The notes beneath the pieces are model-generated. The model was not told where the DNA came from. It was given only the letters and a program-made list of their open reading frames with translations, and did not search any database. Positions 1 to 12,664 of a stretch of 64,000 nt of DNA are shown piece after piece; position 1 is the stretch's first letter, and every line of letters starts with the position of its first letter. The stretch is from Macrostomum hystrix (Eukaryota > Platyhelminthes > Macrostomidae). Position numbers and translations under genes: made by a program. Location: positions 3,288,001-3,352,000 of the forward strand of contig CATNEN010000031.1 of assembly GCA_950097015.1 (NCBI GenBank), written 5' to 3'.

Positions 1-886
1 AAATTAGGTGTGGGGGATTAACTCAAATCCCAGTGGGGATCGGAAAGTAGGTGTGGGGGTTAACTCAAATCCCAGTGGGGATTGGAAATTAGGTGTGGGG
101 GATTAACTCAAATCCCAGAGGGGATCGAAAAGTAGGTGTGGGATTAACTCAAATCCCAGTGGGGATTAAAAAGTAGGTGTGGGGGATTAACTCAAATCCC
201 AGTGGGGATCGGAAAGTAGGTGTGGGGGATTAACTAAAATCCCAGTGGGGATCGGAAAGTAGGTGTGGGGGATTAACTCAAATCCCAGTGGGGATCGGAA
301 AGTAGGTGTGGGGGATTAACTCAAATCCCAGTGGGGATTGGAAATTAGGTGTGGGGGATTAACTCAAATCCCAGTGGGGATCGGAAAGTAGGTGTGGGGG
401 ATTAACTCAAATCCCAGTGGGGATTGGAAATTAGGTGTGGGGGATTAACTCAAATCCCAGTGGGAATCGGAAAGTAGGTGTGGGGGATTAACTAAAATCC
501 CAGTGGGGATCGGAAAGTAGGTGTGGGGGATTAACTCAAATCCCAGTGGGGATCGGAAAGTAGGTGTGGGGGATTAACTAAAATCCCAGTGGGGATCGGA
601 AAGTAGGTGTGGGGGTTAACTCAAATCCCAGTGGGGATTGGAAATTAGGTGTGGGGGATTAACTCAAATCCCAGTGGGGATCGGAAAGTAGGTGTGGGGG
701 TTAACTCAAATCCCAGTGGGGATTGGAAATTAGGTGTGGGGGATTAACTCAAATCCCAGTGGGGATCGGAAAGTAGGTGTGGGGGTTAACTCAAATCCCT
801 GTGGGGATTGGAAAGTAGGTGTGGGGGTTAACTCAAATCCCAGTGGGGATTGGAAATTATGTTTGGGGGGGAATTCACTCAAATCC
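1..886. repeat. Minisatellite, 41-43 bp unit
   Basis: About twenty head-to-tail copies built around the core ggattaactcaaatcccagt. Length variants come from presence or absence of 'ga' before 'ttaac' and a cggaaagtagg/tggaaattagg alternation. The array runs off the left edge. The last copies near 840-886 are degraded. There are no unique spacers, so it is not a CRISPR array. Confidence 0.95.
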
Positions 887-1825
887 TAAAGTGAGTATTA
901 TGGTGTTAGGATTAAATTTCTGGGGTGAGGATTAGTGACAAGGTGTGCGTCAATATCACTTCAAATGGAATCGGGAGGCCAGTAGTAGATGCACAAAAGC
1001 GAGCAGCCAGCATTATACAAACCGGCTTTCTTTCTGCCAGGAAGTGCGAACCAGTGAAACAAGTTGAAGCGGAAACCCGGCCGAGCGTATCAAAGTTTCA
1101 CACAGAGATGGAAAACTACTGAATGTACGGCATCACTAACTAGCCGGGTATTTGACTTGATGCATGACAAGCGGCATGGGCTCAGCGGAGCTGCCTATAC
1201 GGGGCATCGATCCAGCACCGAGTCCTATTTGAGCTCATTTTTCTTCTCCCTAAAAAATCGAGCCGCTGTCGATGGGTGTTGCGATTTCTGCTGGGTTGGG
1301 TTCGCAGTTTGGTTTGCTCCAAGTCAACAACACCATGGAAAATTTTGCACCCACCCGACCGGCGCCAGCGAAGCCCGCAGTTTCCGGTGGCCCGGCGCTG
1401 GGCTTAATTAATTGGCTGAAATAATAAGCCTGAGCTGCTACTGCTGCCGCTGCCGCTGCTAGTTCAACTTGTCCGCACTCTGGGCAAACTGCCATTGAGC
1501 TCTGTGAGCGCATTGCAGTTAGGGGCGGGCAACTGGCGCATTGTTGGAAGTTTAGATAAGAGATCGTCCGAGCTGCGATCCCATTTGGATAATGACTGTT
1601 AAAGCAATTAGCAGACGGATTGTTGCGCTTCTCATTTTCATTTGTCAAATTAGACGCGTGAGTTGGAGCTCAATTTGATCCGATTAAACATTCTGGGCGA
1701 CTCACTTCCCACACTATTCTGTTATCCTAGAAGTCGATTTCGATAAACCGATTTTTCGGTTTGTGAAACAAACATGGCATGTGAATAGAGAGAAACTTCA
1801 GGTCAATTGTGGCCAGTTACCGCTG
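887..1825. other. Unassigned stretch, no convincing gene
   Basis: Mixed-composition DNA with small overlapping ORFs on both strands. One minus-strand reading (1,250-1,648) contains a CASC...CPECG pair of cysteine pairs followed by an alanine run. I found no splice context or family match, so I do not call it a gene. Confidence 0.4.
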
Positions 1826-1950
1826 GAAAAGGTAGGGAGCGGGCTGTGAAGGGAAGAATGGTAGGGAGCGGGCTGTGCAGGGAAATAAAGGAAGGGAGCG
1901 GACTGTGAAGGGAAGAAAGATAGGGAGTGGGATGAGAAGGGAAACAAAGG
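1826..1950. repeat. Short degenerate repeat, about 30 bp unit, four copies
   Basis: Four imperfect copies around the core agggagcgggctgtgaaggg. A purine-rich block of the same flavour as the larger array that starts near 2,260. Confidence 0.75.
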
Positions 1951-2259
1951 AACGGAGAAAGTTATTTTCGGATTCTGACGAAGGTCAAAACAAAAGCTGT
2001 AAGTTTTCTGAATGCAAATGGTTGAGCATTAGAAGCAGAATTTACTCTGAAATTAAGTGCAGCAGCTTGTTTCTGCTGGCTGTACATACTAGACAAAACA
2101 AACAGAGGCTTTAAGTGTATTTTAGAATTTAACTGTTAAAATCAATACGAATGCTGATTAATTTGCAGGTACAACTATTTTAAGCCACATTAGCATATTT
2201 TTGTAATATAGAAAAATTTTTGAAATGCTAAAAGCCATATCTTGTAATCGAGAATTTTT

Positions 2260-3015
2260 TCGGAGAGGAGAGAGAGAAGGGTAGAATGGGAGGAGAGGAG
2301 AGAGAGAAGCGTAGAATGGGAGGAGAGGAGAGAGAGAAGGGTAGAATGGGAGGAGAGGAGAGAGAATGGTAGAATGGAAAGATGAGAGGAGAGAGAGAAG
2401 GGTAGAATGGGAGGAGAGGAGAGAGAGAAGGGTAGAATGGGAGGAGAGGAGAGATAGAAGGGTAGAATGGGAGGAGAGGAGAGATAAGGGTAGAATGGGA
2501 GGAGAGGAGAGAGAGAATGGTAGAATGGGAGGAGAGGAGAGAGAGAAGGGTAGAATGGGAGGAGAGGAGAGATAGAAGGGTAGAATGGAAAGAGGAGAGA
2601 GAGAAGGGTAGAATGGGAGGAGAGGAGAGAGAGAATGGTAGAATGGAAAGAGGAGAGAGAGAAGGGTAGAATGGAAAGAGGAGAGAGAGAAGGGTAGAAT
2701 GGAAAGAGGAGAGAGAGAAGGGTAGAATGGGAGCAGAGGAGAGAGAGAATGGTAGAATGGGAGGAGAGGAGAGATAGAAGGGTAGAATGGGAGGAGAGGA
2801 GAGATAGAAGGGTAGAATGGGAGGAGAGGAGAGATAGAAGGGTAGAATGGGAGGAGAGGAGAGAGAAAGGTAGAATGAAAAGAGGAGAGGAGAGATAAGG
2901 GTAGAATGGGAGGAGAGGAGAGAGAGAGTGGTAGAATGGAAAGAGGAGAGGAGAGAGAGAAGGGTAGAATTGGGGGAGAGGAGAGAGAAGGGGGCAGAAT
3001 GGGGAGAGGATAGAC
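2260..3015. repeat. Purine-rich minisatellite, 25-29 bp unit
   Basis: Repeats of gagagagaagggtagaatgg alternating with ggaggagagga or aaagaggaga spacers. The + strand is almost all purine. A 302-aa open frame on the minus strand here is low-complexity S/L/P and is only a product of the repeat. Confidence 0.95.
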
Positions 3016-3814
3016 TAGTGCAGAGTGGTCCGACAGTAATCAGAAGAAGCAGGTGTAAAGCAGTGCAGTGAGTGATTCTGCAGGAGAGCATTGAAGTGGC
3101 AAGGACCCGGGAAGTGAGCTGCATTAGCGAGTGCACTAGCGAGGCAGACTAGCTGCGATGAAGGCAGAGCGAGAGTGGAAAGCTGGATGGCCCAAATTGA
3201 CTTAGCGGCTGCCAAATTAATGCCAGATTAGTCGTAAAATAGGGAGAGAGAGAAGAAATTAAGCGAGACAGATCTCCAATCGCTACCTTCTGTTCTTAAG
3301 CGGCAGTTTCCTAATTTCAGATTCACAATTTTAACGCATCTAATTAGTAAGCGGAGTGATAGCGCAATGGATTGTTGTGTAGCATATATAATAAATGGAA
3401 ATCAGTTTTAACATTAGCAGCAGCTTAGTGTACACGCAGAGAGAGAAAGACAGAGAGAATCCAAGAATCCGCCAAAACCATTAACGATAGGTCATTAACT
3501 ATGTGAACAGCACATTTTAAAATGATAAATCATTACTAGGTAACAAAAATCTAATACAGTTTCAAAATAGTTAATGCCGTCTCGTCATTTGCGTAGTCCT
3601 TATTTGTTACACAAAAACATGTTTTGAACTGTTTAAGAGCATTGAGAATGAAATTTTATAAACTCTACATAAAAAAAATACATTAAATTATATCGATCAA
3701 AAGGTAACCTGATTGGTTTTTAGAAGAACTATGAAAATATCACCAAATAGGATAAAAATAATAAAACAAAATTACTGGGATCTCACCTGATTCTCATTTC
3801 TATGGGTTTCTATG
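3016..3814. other. Intergenic, no gene seen
   Basis: AT-rich with short repetitive remnants, for example gagagag near 3,440. I see no ORF with family resemblance, no tRNA and no clear promoter. It is the 3' side of the minus-strand DENND11 gene. Confidence 0.5.
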
Positions 3815-4411
3815 GCAGAATACCCTGTTGGGATTCTATGGGAGCAAGAATACCCTGCTGGGATTCTATGGGAGTGAGAATACCCTGCTGGGATTCTATG
3901 GGAGCAAGAATACCCTGCTGGGATTCTATGGGAGTGAGAATACCCTGCTGGGATTCTATGGGAGTGAGAATACCCTGCTGGGATTCTATGGGAGTGAGAA
4001 TACCCTGCTGGGATTCTATGGGAGTGAGAATACCCTGCTGGGATTCTATGGGAGTGAGAATACCCTGTTGGGATTCTATGGGAGTGAGAATACCCTGTTG
4101 GGATTCTATGGGAGTGAGAATACCCTGTTGGGATTCTATGGGAGTGAGAATACCCTGTTGGGATTCTATGGGAGTGAGAATACCCTGTTGGGATTCTATG
4201 GGAGTGAGAATACCCTGTTGGGATTCTATGGGAGTGAGAATACCCTGTTGGGATTCTATGGGAGTGAGAATACCCTGTTGGGATTCTATGGGAGTGAGAA
4301 TACCCTGTTGGGATTCTATGGGAGTGAGAATACCCTGTTGGGATTCTATGGGAGTGAGAATACCCTGTTGGGATTCTATGGGAGTGAGAATACACTGTTG
4401 GGTTTCTATGG
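3815..4411. repeat. 30-bp satellite, copy A
   Basis: About twenty copies of an exactly 30-bp unit with core gggattctatgggagtgaga followed by ataccctgt/ctg. Because 30 is a multiple of three, several frames stay open (237-318 aa), but these are not genes. The same unit recurs inverted at 5,580-6,025. This copy lies about 60 bp downstream of the DENND11 stop codon. Confidence 0.97.
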
Positions 4412-4469
4412 AAAATTTTATAAAATTTACTATTTCGAAGTCCGCCCACGCAGGGGCCGGAGGGTCGCA

Positions 4470-6680
4470 CTACAGCGGGCAGCAAGAGTTGTTCGCCAGG
4501 GCAGCTTCCAGTCCCCGAAGGCGCATCAGCTCGACAAGGAATTCTCGATCCGGCCGGGCGCCCAGGTCGAAGCCGAACTCGCGCGCCGCCACAGCGCTGA
4601 GCAGGTGACCTTCGCCCGGCTGGGCTGCGCGTTCCAGGGCGGCGCCGAAGCCGCGGTTAAAATCCGCAAACCAGCGCAAGGCGTCGACGGGCGAGCGTCG
4701 ACGGCCGTACTCGGATTTAGCGCTGGTGAATCGCCGCCTGTCACCGGCGGTGACGCAGCACAGCCGCTGGCTGGTCGGCCCTAAAGGCGAGGGCTTCAGG
4801 CGCCAGCCATCGGTCACTGCCAGGTGCCAGAGGTCCGGCTTGTCTAGCAGGATGGCCTCGGTGCTGCAGGCGGCAAAGTGCGTCAGGCTGCGCAGCCTGT
4901 CGATGTCGGCGACGCTGACGAATAGCTCCGGCTGCGGCGCCGGGGCGCCAGTTTCTGCGGCCAAGGCGCAGGCGAAGAGAACTGCGGTATGCAGAATGGT
5001 CACAGGCATCACAATGACCAGCTAGCGATGACAGCACTTCATGACAAAACTGTCTACGACTGGACTCCATGACCAATAGTCTATGCCTGCACTTCATGAC
5101 AAAACTGTCTTTGTCAATTATGCGTCATGACTGCAAAACGACTACATTGCCGACCTTCGCACCAAATTCAGAGCTGCTAAGGGAATTCAGCTTGTCATTT
5201 TTCAAGTATTTTTCTGAATTCAGTCATACTGAACAAAAAGCAACATCATAGTTATTCAAATATTTAATGATACAAATTGATCGTGCTCACCAAACAGGCA
5301 GGTCTCGCCAATGGGAGGCGGAGAGCAAAATAGAATTCTCTTGCGCAGCAGCATGAATTTCCACAGGATCATCAGCTGGTCGCCGAACCCGTCGAAGAAG
5401 GCGTCAAAAGCCAGCGAGTGTCGCTGATCGCTAAAGAACTGGACAAAATAGAGAAAGAAGCTAGAGCTGTCTAAGACTTCAGAAAAAATCTTACTAAAAC
5501 AACCAAAATATTACCGCCGTCACACACTAACAATTGCAGAATGCGTTTGAGAACACTTAAATCGCTACGATTTCTCGTACCCATAGATACCAACAGGGTA
5601 TTCTTATTCCAATAGAATCCTCACAGGGTTCTCTTAATCACAAAGAATCCCAACAGGCCATTCTCACTCCCATAGAATCCCAACAGGCCATTCTCACTCC
5701 CATAGAATCCCAACAGGGTATTTTCACTCCCATAGAATCCCAACAGGTATTTTCACTCCAAAAGAATACCAACAGGGTATTTTCACTCCGATAGAATACC
5801 AACAGGGTATTTTCACTCCCATAGAATCCCAACAGGGTATTTTCACTCCCATAGAATCCCAACAGGGTATTTTCACTCCCATAGAATCCCAACAGGGTAT
5901 TTTCACTCCCATAGAATCCCAACAGTGTATTTTCACTCCCATAGAATCCCAACGGGGTAGTTTCACTCCCAGAGAATCCCAAAAGGGGATTTTCACTCCC
6001 ATTGAATCCTAAGGGTATTCTCACTGCTGAAGAATCTACAGAGCGTTCACACACTCATTGAGTGCCAGCAAGGACTTATATTATTAGTATCATGATCCTT
6101 CCCGCTTTCAGTTCAGATGCTATGCATAGAGGTCCCTGGCGCAAGTGTGTTCAGGCTCCGACTCAAAGTATTTTTCAAAGTGGCTTACCCCCAAGTCGAG
6201 TCCAAGATGCTCAATTTCACCGTCGAACTCGTCAGCACCGTTCAGCTGTCTGCGCTGCTGGTCAACAAAGGCGGCCAACTCGGTGTAGTCGGCTCCGCCA
6301 TCTAGCAGGCGGTCGGCCTGGCGTCGCAGGAAGGCGGCGTGTCGGCTGAGCAGCGCCGGCCGGTTGGCAAGGACGCCAACTGATCGGATGCGAGCTCCGC
6401 GCTCGGCGGCGGCCGCCGCTGCCGATCCCAGCAGCGACAGGTCGCGTTTGACGCAGACGGCCAAGCCAAACAGGCAGCCGCAGCGCATGTAGACAAAGTC
6501 CACGGCCAGATCGTGGGCGCCGCTCGGTATGGCTTTGAACTCCAGGCCGGGACTGGCCAACTCCGCTGGTCGGCACCACTCCACCAAGTTGCCAACGTGG
6601 GTGTCGAATGCGGCGACAAAGGCGCCGGATATGGCAGGCGGCGGCAAATTGTCGCCCTCGACTGACGCTTCATAATTCAT
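4470..6680 (-). CDS. DENND11: DENN domain-containing protein 11 (LCHN), three exons
   Basis: Coding exons, 5' to 3': 6680-6189, 5438-5291, 4981-4470, giving 383 aa against about 455 in human. Phases agree at both joins (0 and 1). Donors are gtaagc and gtgagc; acceptors are ttttgtccag and ataccgcag. Family marks in order: [27 protein letters not shown] and AAFVDQQ in exon 1; [20 protein letters not shown] then PPPIGE in exon 2; [10 protein letters not shown] and the C-terminal SCCPL in exon 3. These match vertebrate LCHN/KIAA1147 along its length. DENN proteins usually act as Rab exchange factors or regulators in membrane traffic; this one's Rab is not known to me. The start is the Met of MNYEASVEG just before the conserved block. 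Exon 3 read alone looks like a secreted protein with a signal peptide, but that is an artefact of starting inside the intron. Intron 1 holds the inverted 30-bp satellite. Confidence 0.9.
5580..6025. repeat. 30-bp satellite, copy B, inverted relative to copy A
   Basis: About fourteen copies of tcactcccatagaatcccaa plus cagggtatttt, the reverse complement of the 3,815-4,411 unit. It lies in DENND11 intron 1. The edge copies are the most diverged. Confidence 0.95.
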
Positions 6681-6784
6681 GACTTGATTTGTCTAGACTT
6701 ACTGCGAAACTGCAATGACGTATAGTTCATTTTTAATGCTTTCTGATTAGTACTAGTAATGATAGTAAAAATGGCTCAATAAAT

Positions 6785-6995
6785 GAGCCAGCGAGGCGAT
6801 TCTGTTCATTCTGCTTGCTGACTTCTGAACATCTGCGGCAGACACAAAATCACCCAGGTGTGTTCATCTTCCCTGACTTCTTTATCGTCAAGCAGTGTAC
6901 ACCCTTGCTGTGCCTTGAGGTTTCGCTCTCAAAGGCGTAAATTGCACAACAAGCCCTCAAGCCTTCTTTCTAATAAAATCGTATTATATGAATCA
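6785..6995 (-). mobile_element. SINE copy 4, 5'-truncated
   Basis: In the minus orientation it shares with the other copies the blocks gtgcaatttacgcctttgag, aaggcacag, gaagtcag and gaatcgcctcgctggct. The tRNA-like head is missing. It sits about 110 bp upstream of the DENND11 start codon, in the same orientation as that gene. Confidence 0.7.
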
Positions 6996-9874
6996 GTCTC
7001 GGGGGCTGGAAAACTGATTTATTCTGTCGAAAGTACAAGAAATTGGTGAAAAATATAAGCAAAACAGTCGCAGTAATGCTTTTAATTAAGCTTTATGAAA
7101 AAAACGGGCAAAAACACCTGGCCACAAGCACTCCGGATTGTCTAAAGGTAAGGATGTTTATTTCACCAGGGCACTACAAATGGACAGATCCACTTAATTA
7201 TTTCTGACTGCTGTGTGGGCTACAAGTAAAGGCAAGAACTTAGGTGTGTGTTGCAAAAACTGTAGCCTGGTATAAAAGTCGGTAGCCTTTTCTTGCCAGG
7301 TAGTAAACTAGCGGGTTCATAATTTATCCCTTAAAAAGCAACTATCCTTGAGGCAAACAGCAATAGTCTTTATGCTTAGATAGGAAAACCTGTGTAAACT
7401 TTTTTTTCGATTTGTTGGTACTCTACTCTAAGTAGCATAACCAAAACTATAAATACATGTCCTCACTTTACAACATCAGAATATCATACAACTTCCGCAA
7501 GTTCATTTCATGCTGGATTTTAATTGCTCTAGCTACTCATAATTCTCATGAAATAAGCAAGGAAAGGTAAGAAAATGGAGCTAATTGCTATTTGTGACGA
7601 ATTACTAAGTAATAAGAAAGCAAAAAAGTATACATATTTTCTGGGAAATGAAATTTTACTAGTTTAACTAGTTTTTAATAGTCTTAGTTGACAAAAAATA
7701 TCATATAATTTAGATAATTTACAGACTATACCATTGAAGAGACACACATTGTACATAAACTATTTGTAAATACATTTTTGTATATAAACAATTTGTTTAT
7801 TCCAAAAAAATGTTTTTTTTCAACTTTTTTCACCTAAATTTAATAATTTTTTTAAATCGAAAATTGTTCAGTCTCAAACATCAAATAAACAAAAAAATCA
7901 GCACCCAATCGGTGTGCACACCTCAAAAAATAATAATAATAGTACATAAACATGGTTCAGAAGCTATTCTGTGAAATATAGAAAAGGAATAGAAATCACA
8001 CATATCAAAATTTCTATTGTAGCTAATATATTGATACCAATAATATATATATATAATATATATATATATATGAACAGTAACATAATAGACAAATGAGAAA
8101 TTAAATTAGGCCTACTTGCATAAAGACCAAAATTTATTTCTGAAAAACTTAATCTTAAACTCTGACCTAGACTTTTCAGTCAAAAGAGATTAGAAGCTAT
8201 TGTCACTTTTAAGTAGCTAGCCACTTGTAAGGTCACATGACATATATGTGACTTGCTGTTGGCAGGTGATCATTAACTATAAATTTACTTAAAAGTTACT
8301 TAAGTTACTTAAAGTTACTTAAAAGTAACATGATTGTCAAATAAAATAGTTATAGGCCTAGCAAATAGCTAAGCTGACAATCTGCTTACTAACAGTTTTA
8401 GAAAGACCGAATTACAGTAAACAGCAAAAAACTTCTACAGTTTGCTAATAAGATAATGAGGCATTATAATCTGTAATCGTTAATGTAGCTATATAACCAA
8501 TTTTACCATGTTTTTTATGAAAACCAAGGGTTTTGCATATGAATATGATATGATTTATCACATGATATTACACATTTTTTTAATTTGCAAACGAACATTT
8601 TACAACACACTATTTCATCAAAGCCTACCACTTATTATACAACTATGCTGTTTGCAAATAGTTTTGGTGATTAGTTATGAAAGATTAGAGTATAAAAATG
8701 TAAGCTGGGTGTACATAATTTTTAGATGAGTAAATGAATATGAGTATAAGTAAGCTTTAGTGTAGCTTGATATTCTAAATTGAGACAGGATAGATAGATG
8801 CTTATCGAAGCCAGAAATGGTGTGGATTGTAATAAATACTCGTTAAGTTTCTACGAAAAATGAAAATTAAACAATGACACAACGCACATGATTTCTAACA
8901 GAACGAAGTAACGACTAGTTTTTTTCTGATATAGTGTCAAAAAAAGAAGCAAGAAATAAAACAATAAGGATAACCATGCAGATTCGGAGGTTTAGGAAAA
9001 AACAGTAGCCTTCGGCTTTTAACATCAAGGATTAGAGTTTTAATCATATAATACCAACGTTTTTATTTGCATCCAGGCTGAAGTCTGGATAAAAGTACAT
9101 GCATTTCTTGACCACAGATTACTATAATTCAGTATCAATTGTCGAAAGTTATTAACATTATAGTTATCATCGTATCTTTAATCTTGGCTAAAGCAATTCA
9201 TCAATCAGAAAAGAAATTATCAACGCTATTTCTTAGCTTACATTTCACCTTTACCCAGTTTCTTTTAATAGAAAAAACTTTCAAAATAATTTACAGACAT
9301 GAGACATGTTAGAATCGAGCTTCGAATAAAATCAATCTATGCAGTTTTGATGTTTTGTGCATACAATTTTCACACTTTTTGTATGATTTAACATGCAGCA
9401 GCCATTACATGCAGAGCGTTGAATGTAGAACCTCGATAGTCACCTCGCCGCTGAACACCCATTTTCCGGCCAAGTATGACTTGGCTGTCCCAAATTTACA
9501 CGGGGCAGATAGGCAACTCGGATGCAAGTTTTCTTGGAGAAAAACAACGGAATAACTTTGATTTTACTTTACCATTTTCATTGATGCAAAAGTGATCGTC
9601 TTTTTGTGCTACATACACACTTTAGGTATTTCTTTACGCTACTTGTAGTAGTAGTAAAAGATAGTAGAGCAACAACACTCCAACAAAGCTGTTGCAAGAT
9701 GACAATGTTTATTACCAATGGGGCCGCTATCCGTTTACTCCATAGAAAAGAAGGCCCGGAAAGGGATCGAGAAGAATTGTGGGAACTCCTCGTTTTTTAC
9801 TTTACTTTAAAGTAAAGGAAGGTGGTCGGTACTTTAAACTGACTTTTTAGTTTAAAGGTTAATTAAGTTTTTAA
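6996..9874. other. AT-rich intergenic region
   Basis: No ORF with recognisable content on either strand. Contains a (TA)n tract near 8,042-8,073 and a short TTACTTAAAAG repeat near 8,285-8,335. The block at 9,400-9,560 is less AT-rich but matches nothing I know. Confidence 0.5.
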
Positions 9875-10308
9875 AAGTAATTTTTCCTTCTCAGCAGCAT
9901 AATTTGAAACATAATGACCTTGTAATAACCTTCGAATGAAAGATGGAAGATGGCATCTTCCAATTAGTTCTCATTATAGCTTCAGCTTAAGCTTACTTTA
10001 AACTTAAACTTACTTTAAATTTATATATAAATCTCCGGTATAACAGTCGATACTATACGCTATGGCCTTATTTTTTATACCACTCTCATATGCTATCTTA
10101 AGGCAGTCGTCTACACTCTCGTAAATACTCGGGGAAAACATGCATGACTTAAAAATCTGTTGATGCCCTTGTTATCATAGTTATCAGTTTGTGAAAAGCT
10201 CCAGTTTTTTTTGTTGCCAAATCGGACTGGAAAATCGAGTTAAGGGCTTGGTAGCTTATTACAAGGTCATTATGTTTCAATTATGCTGCTGAGAAGGAAA
10301 AATTACTT
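9875..10308. mobile_element. Non-autonomous inverted-repeat element, about 434 bp
   Basis: Arms of 54 bp (9,875-9,928) and 53 bp (10,256-10,308) are near-perfect reverse complements with a single 1-base gap. Each arm contains ccttctcagcagcataat or its complement. The interior is AT-rich with no ORF. I could not find a convincing target-site duplication, so it may be a MITE or a simple foldback element. Confidence 0.75.
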
Positions 10309-10800
10309 GACTGAAGATAGGCCAGTTCTCGTTCGCTTGCTCTTTGGGTCGTGGTTTCGTGGACCGAACTTTGGAAGGGAAAAATATATTGTTTGCTTCG
10401 CTCCATGTCTGGGTCGACAGGATTGAAGGGTGGGGCGGGGGCGGGGAGTGGCGGTCGGCCAGTGTAGAAATGTCACGCGGTCCATGTGTGATAGCAGGCG
10501 TCACTTCCGAAATTACCGACCACCGACCCCTCTCGTGTTTAAAACAAGTTGCGCTTTCGGATGCGAATTTCGGGCATGCGTGAACTCTGTGCATTGTGCA
10601 TGGTCACGAGGCCACGCCTCCTCGCGCAACCCACCGTACACTGCCATTTCTAATTCACGCCACGATGCATGCGCCCACCGCGTGAAAATGAAGCCTAGTC
10701 TTCGCTTGTTGTTGCTAATTTTAGCACAGGAAACCCACTCCGACCTTTAGGCATTTACCCAGGGCATGCGAGAGCCTGATGATTCCGCGGGAAGAGAACT

Positions 10801-10808
10801 TTATATAG
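10801..10808 (+). promoter_or_regulatory. TATA box of the KLF gene
   Basis: ttatatag lies 113 bp before the ATG, inside a GC-rich block. CCACGCCCC about 50 bp downstream (near 10,851) and CCACGCCTCC near 10,611 are KLF/SP-type boxes, so autoregulation is possible. That is inference only. Confidence 0.5.
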
Positions 10809-10913
10809 CAAGCTTGGAGGGCCGCCGTGTCCTTAGACCAAGCGAAAAGCCACGCCCCAAATTGTCCCACACTTTCGTAACAAGTTTTCAGCCTGCTAGA
10901 CAGATTCTCAAAA

Positions 10914-11960
10914 ATGGAACTGGACTGCGCTAGGGCTCTCTTGTCTCTGGCTCAACCAAAGGAGGATAAATCCTCTAGAACCGCACAAGAAGCTGCCGAA
11001 GCCGCCTATGACAATGAACTCTGCCGTCGATTGAAGTTCAAGCTGCATCGACTGGCTCGTCCCGAGCCGGTTGTGCAGCCCCAACCCAGCCCGACAGCTC
11101 TGGATGCCGAATCGGACAGCCGCCGCCGTCAGTTGGCTGCCACTATGTCGCTGATCCAGGACCGGCCGGCTCCTGTCCCGACCCAAGTTGCCGCAATGCC
11201 GATTCCATCGACAGCACCGCAACAGCTGCAGAAGCAACAGCAGCTGTTCACAGCGGTCCCATCGGGCAGATCGCTGCTATCCGAGCTACTGTTCGATCGC
11301 AAGCGCCAACAGGCCAGCTCGCCGGCCAGTAGCGACTGTCCGAGCCTCGGCTCCGCTGACCTGACCGACGAGTCTTCGGCTGATGCCACGTCAGCACCAG
11401 CTGCCAAGATCGCTCGGCGACAGTTGCAGCCGGATGGCGAGCCAGTGTCGGACCAGCTTGGCCCGGTCCAGGCCCTGCTAATTCCTATCGGCGCGCTGCA
11501 GAAGCCGCTGAATACACCAGTACAGGTAGTGCTGCTGCATTCCGCACCAGCGCAGCAACAGAAACTCGAGCAGCAGCAGAAACAGAGGCCGCCAATGCCG
11601 GTCGCTGCGTCAGTTCCCAACTCGGCAGCGCTAGTTCAGCGCGGCAAGGCGCACGCCTGCAACTATCCGGACTGCGGCAAGTCTTACTACAAAAGCTCGC
11701 ACCTGAAGGCTCACTATCGGTGCCACACAGGTGAGAAGCCCTACCACTGCGACTGGCCAGGCTGCGAGCGCGAGTTTGCCCGCTCTGACGAGCTCTCGCG
11801 TCATCGACGCGGCCACACCGGTGAGCGGCGCTTCCGTTGTGCCCGTTGCGATCGCCAGTTCAGCCGCAGCGATCATCTGGCCAAGCACGAGCGACGCCAC
11901 GACACCCGATCTGTTGACTCGCCTACTCAAAGTAGGCTTATATGCGAATTGCCAGACTAG
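10914..11960 (+). CDS. KLF-type zinc-finger transcription factor, intronless
   Basis: A 348-aa ORF in one exon with start context aaaaATGG. Three C2H2 fingers at residues 249-271, 279-301 and 309-329 have the KLF/SP spacing (C-X4-C, C-X4-C, C-X2-C; 7-residue TGEKPY/TGERRF linkers) and the fixed helices [14 protein letters not shown] and RSDHLAK, which read GC or CACCC boxes. The N-terminus ([11 protein letters not shown]) resembles a short repressor-interaction helix. The middle is Q/A/P/S-rich and disordered. No SP buttonhead box is visible, so KLF rather than SP; the subgroup is not resolved (KLF9/13/16-like fingers fit best). It acts in the nucleus. An AATAAA at 12,569 would end the transcript. 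Confidence 0.93.
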   Translation: MELDCARALLSLAQPKEDKSSRTAQEAAEAAYDNELCRRLKFKLHRLARPEPVVQPQPSPTALDAESDSRRRQLAATMSLIQDRPAPVPTQVAAMPIPSTAPQQLQKQQQLFTAVPSGRSLLSELLFDRKRQQASSPASSDCPSLGSADLTDESSADATSAPAAKIARRQLQPDGEPVSDQLGPVQALLIPIGALQKPLNTPVQVVLLHSAPAQQQKLEQQQKQRPPMPVAASVPNSAALVQRGKAHACNYPDCGKSYYKSSHLKAHYRCHTGEKPYHCDWPGCEREFARSDELSRHRRGHTGERRFRCARCDRQFSRSDHLAKHERRHDTRSVDSPTQSRLICELPD

Positions 11961-12664
11961 ACTAACCTAGATCCAAATAACAACTGTCTGGTGTGAGAAA
12001 TAATTCACACACCCTACGGCTCCATTTCGAGCCCGTCTTTCCGCATCCGGCGCCTCAGCTCCCGCTGTGCTTATAATTAGCTAATCTGTTTCCTTGCGTT
12101 TTTGTTACTGAGCTTATACGAGTACTTGAGACTTGAATATGGCTATATGCTTTTTAAATCTTCTCGTCTATTTGTATTTCTCTACTGTCGATGGAATGTT
12201 GTTTCGCGCACACCCACGCAAAGACATAATGCCCAGATGGCATTGTGAATATCATATACAGTTACATTGCCCTGTTCCCTGCATTTCATGTTCAACTACT
12301 GTCCAAGCACAATGAAAGGCGCTGTATAGATAAACATATTGCAGAATACTGTCATAATCATTTTGGGCCTGATCGTTGAAGTTGTAATATTCAATAGATA
12401 TGATATTTCAGATATACTTTTGTCAGTCTGTGCTGATGTGTACGGCTCTTGACTTTGCGGTTTCGCCGAGTTGTCTGTGTGTTCAGAAAATATATATTAA
12501 AAAAGTGTTCTTTGAATGAAGCGAAATCACATTTTGAACTTGTATTGTTAATCATTTGAAGTCTTCTGAATAAAAATCAAAATGGTTTCGGAAATTGGTA
12601 AAAGTAAAAATACTCTGACTTTGCCAGTTGTACTGAATCCTCGAAGTTATATCAGCTCAAACTC
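11961..12664 (+). other. KLF 3' flank and likely 3' UTR
   Basis: Non-coding, AT-rich. A polyadenylation hexamer AATAAA is at 12,569-12,574, just before the 36-bp satellite begins. A 60-codon open frame at 12,133 has no recognisable content. Confidence 0.5.

Noticed and set aside
1-886. CRISPR-like regular repeats
   Set aside because: No unique spacers; units are directly joined; eukaryotic context.
4470-5012. Separate secreted protein with signal peptide
   Set aside because: The apparent signal sequence lies partly in the intron; the acceptor at 4,982 joins this exon in phase to DENND11 exon 2 and the whole matches LCHN.
11129-11930. Minus-strand ORFs opposite the KLF gene
   Set aside because: Antisense shadows of the KLF coding region.
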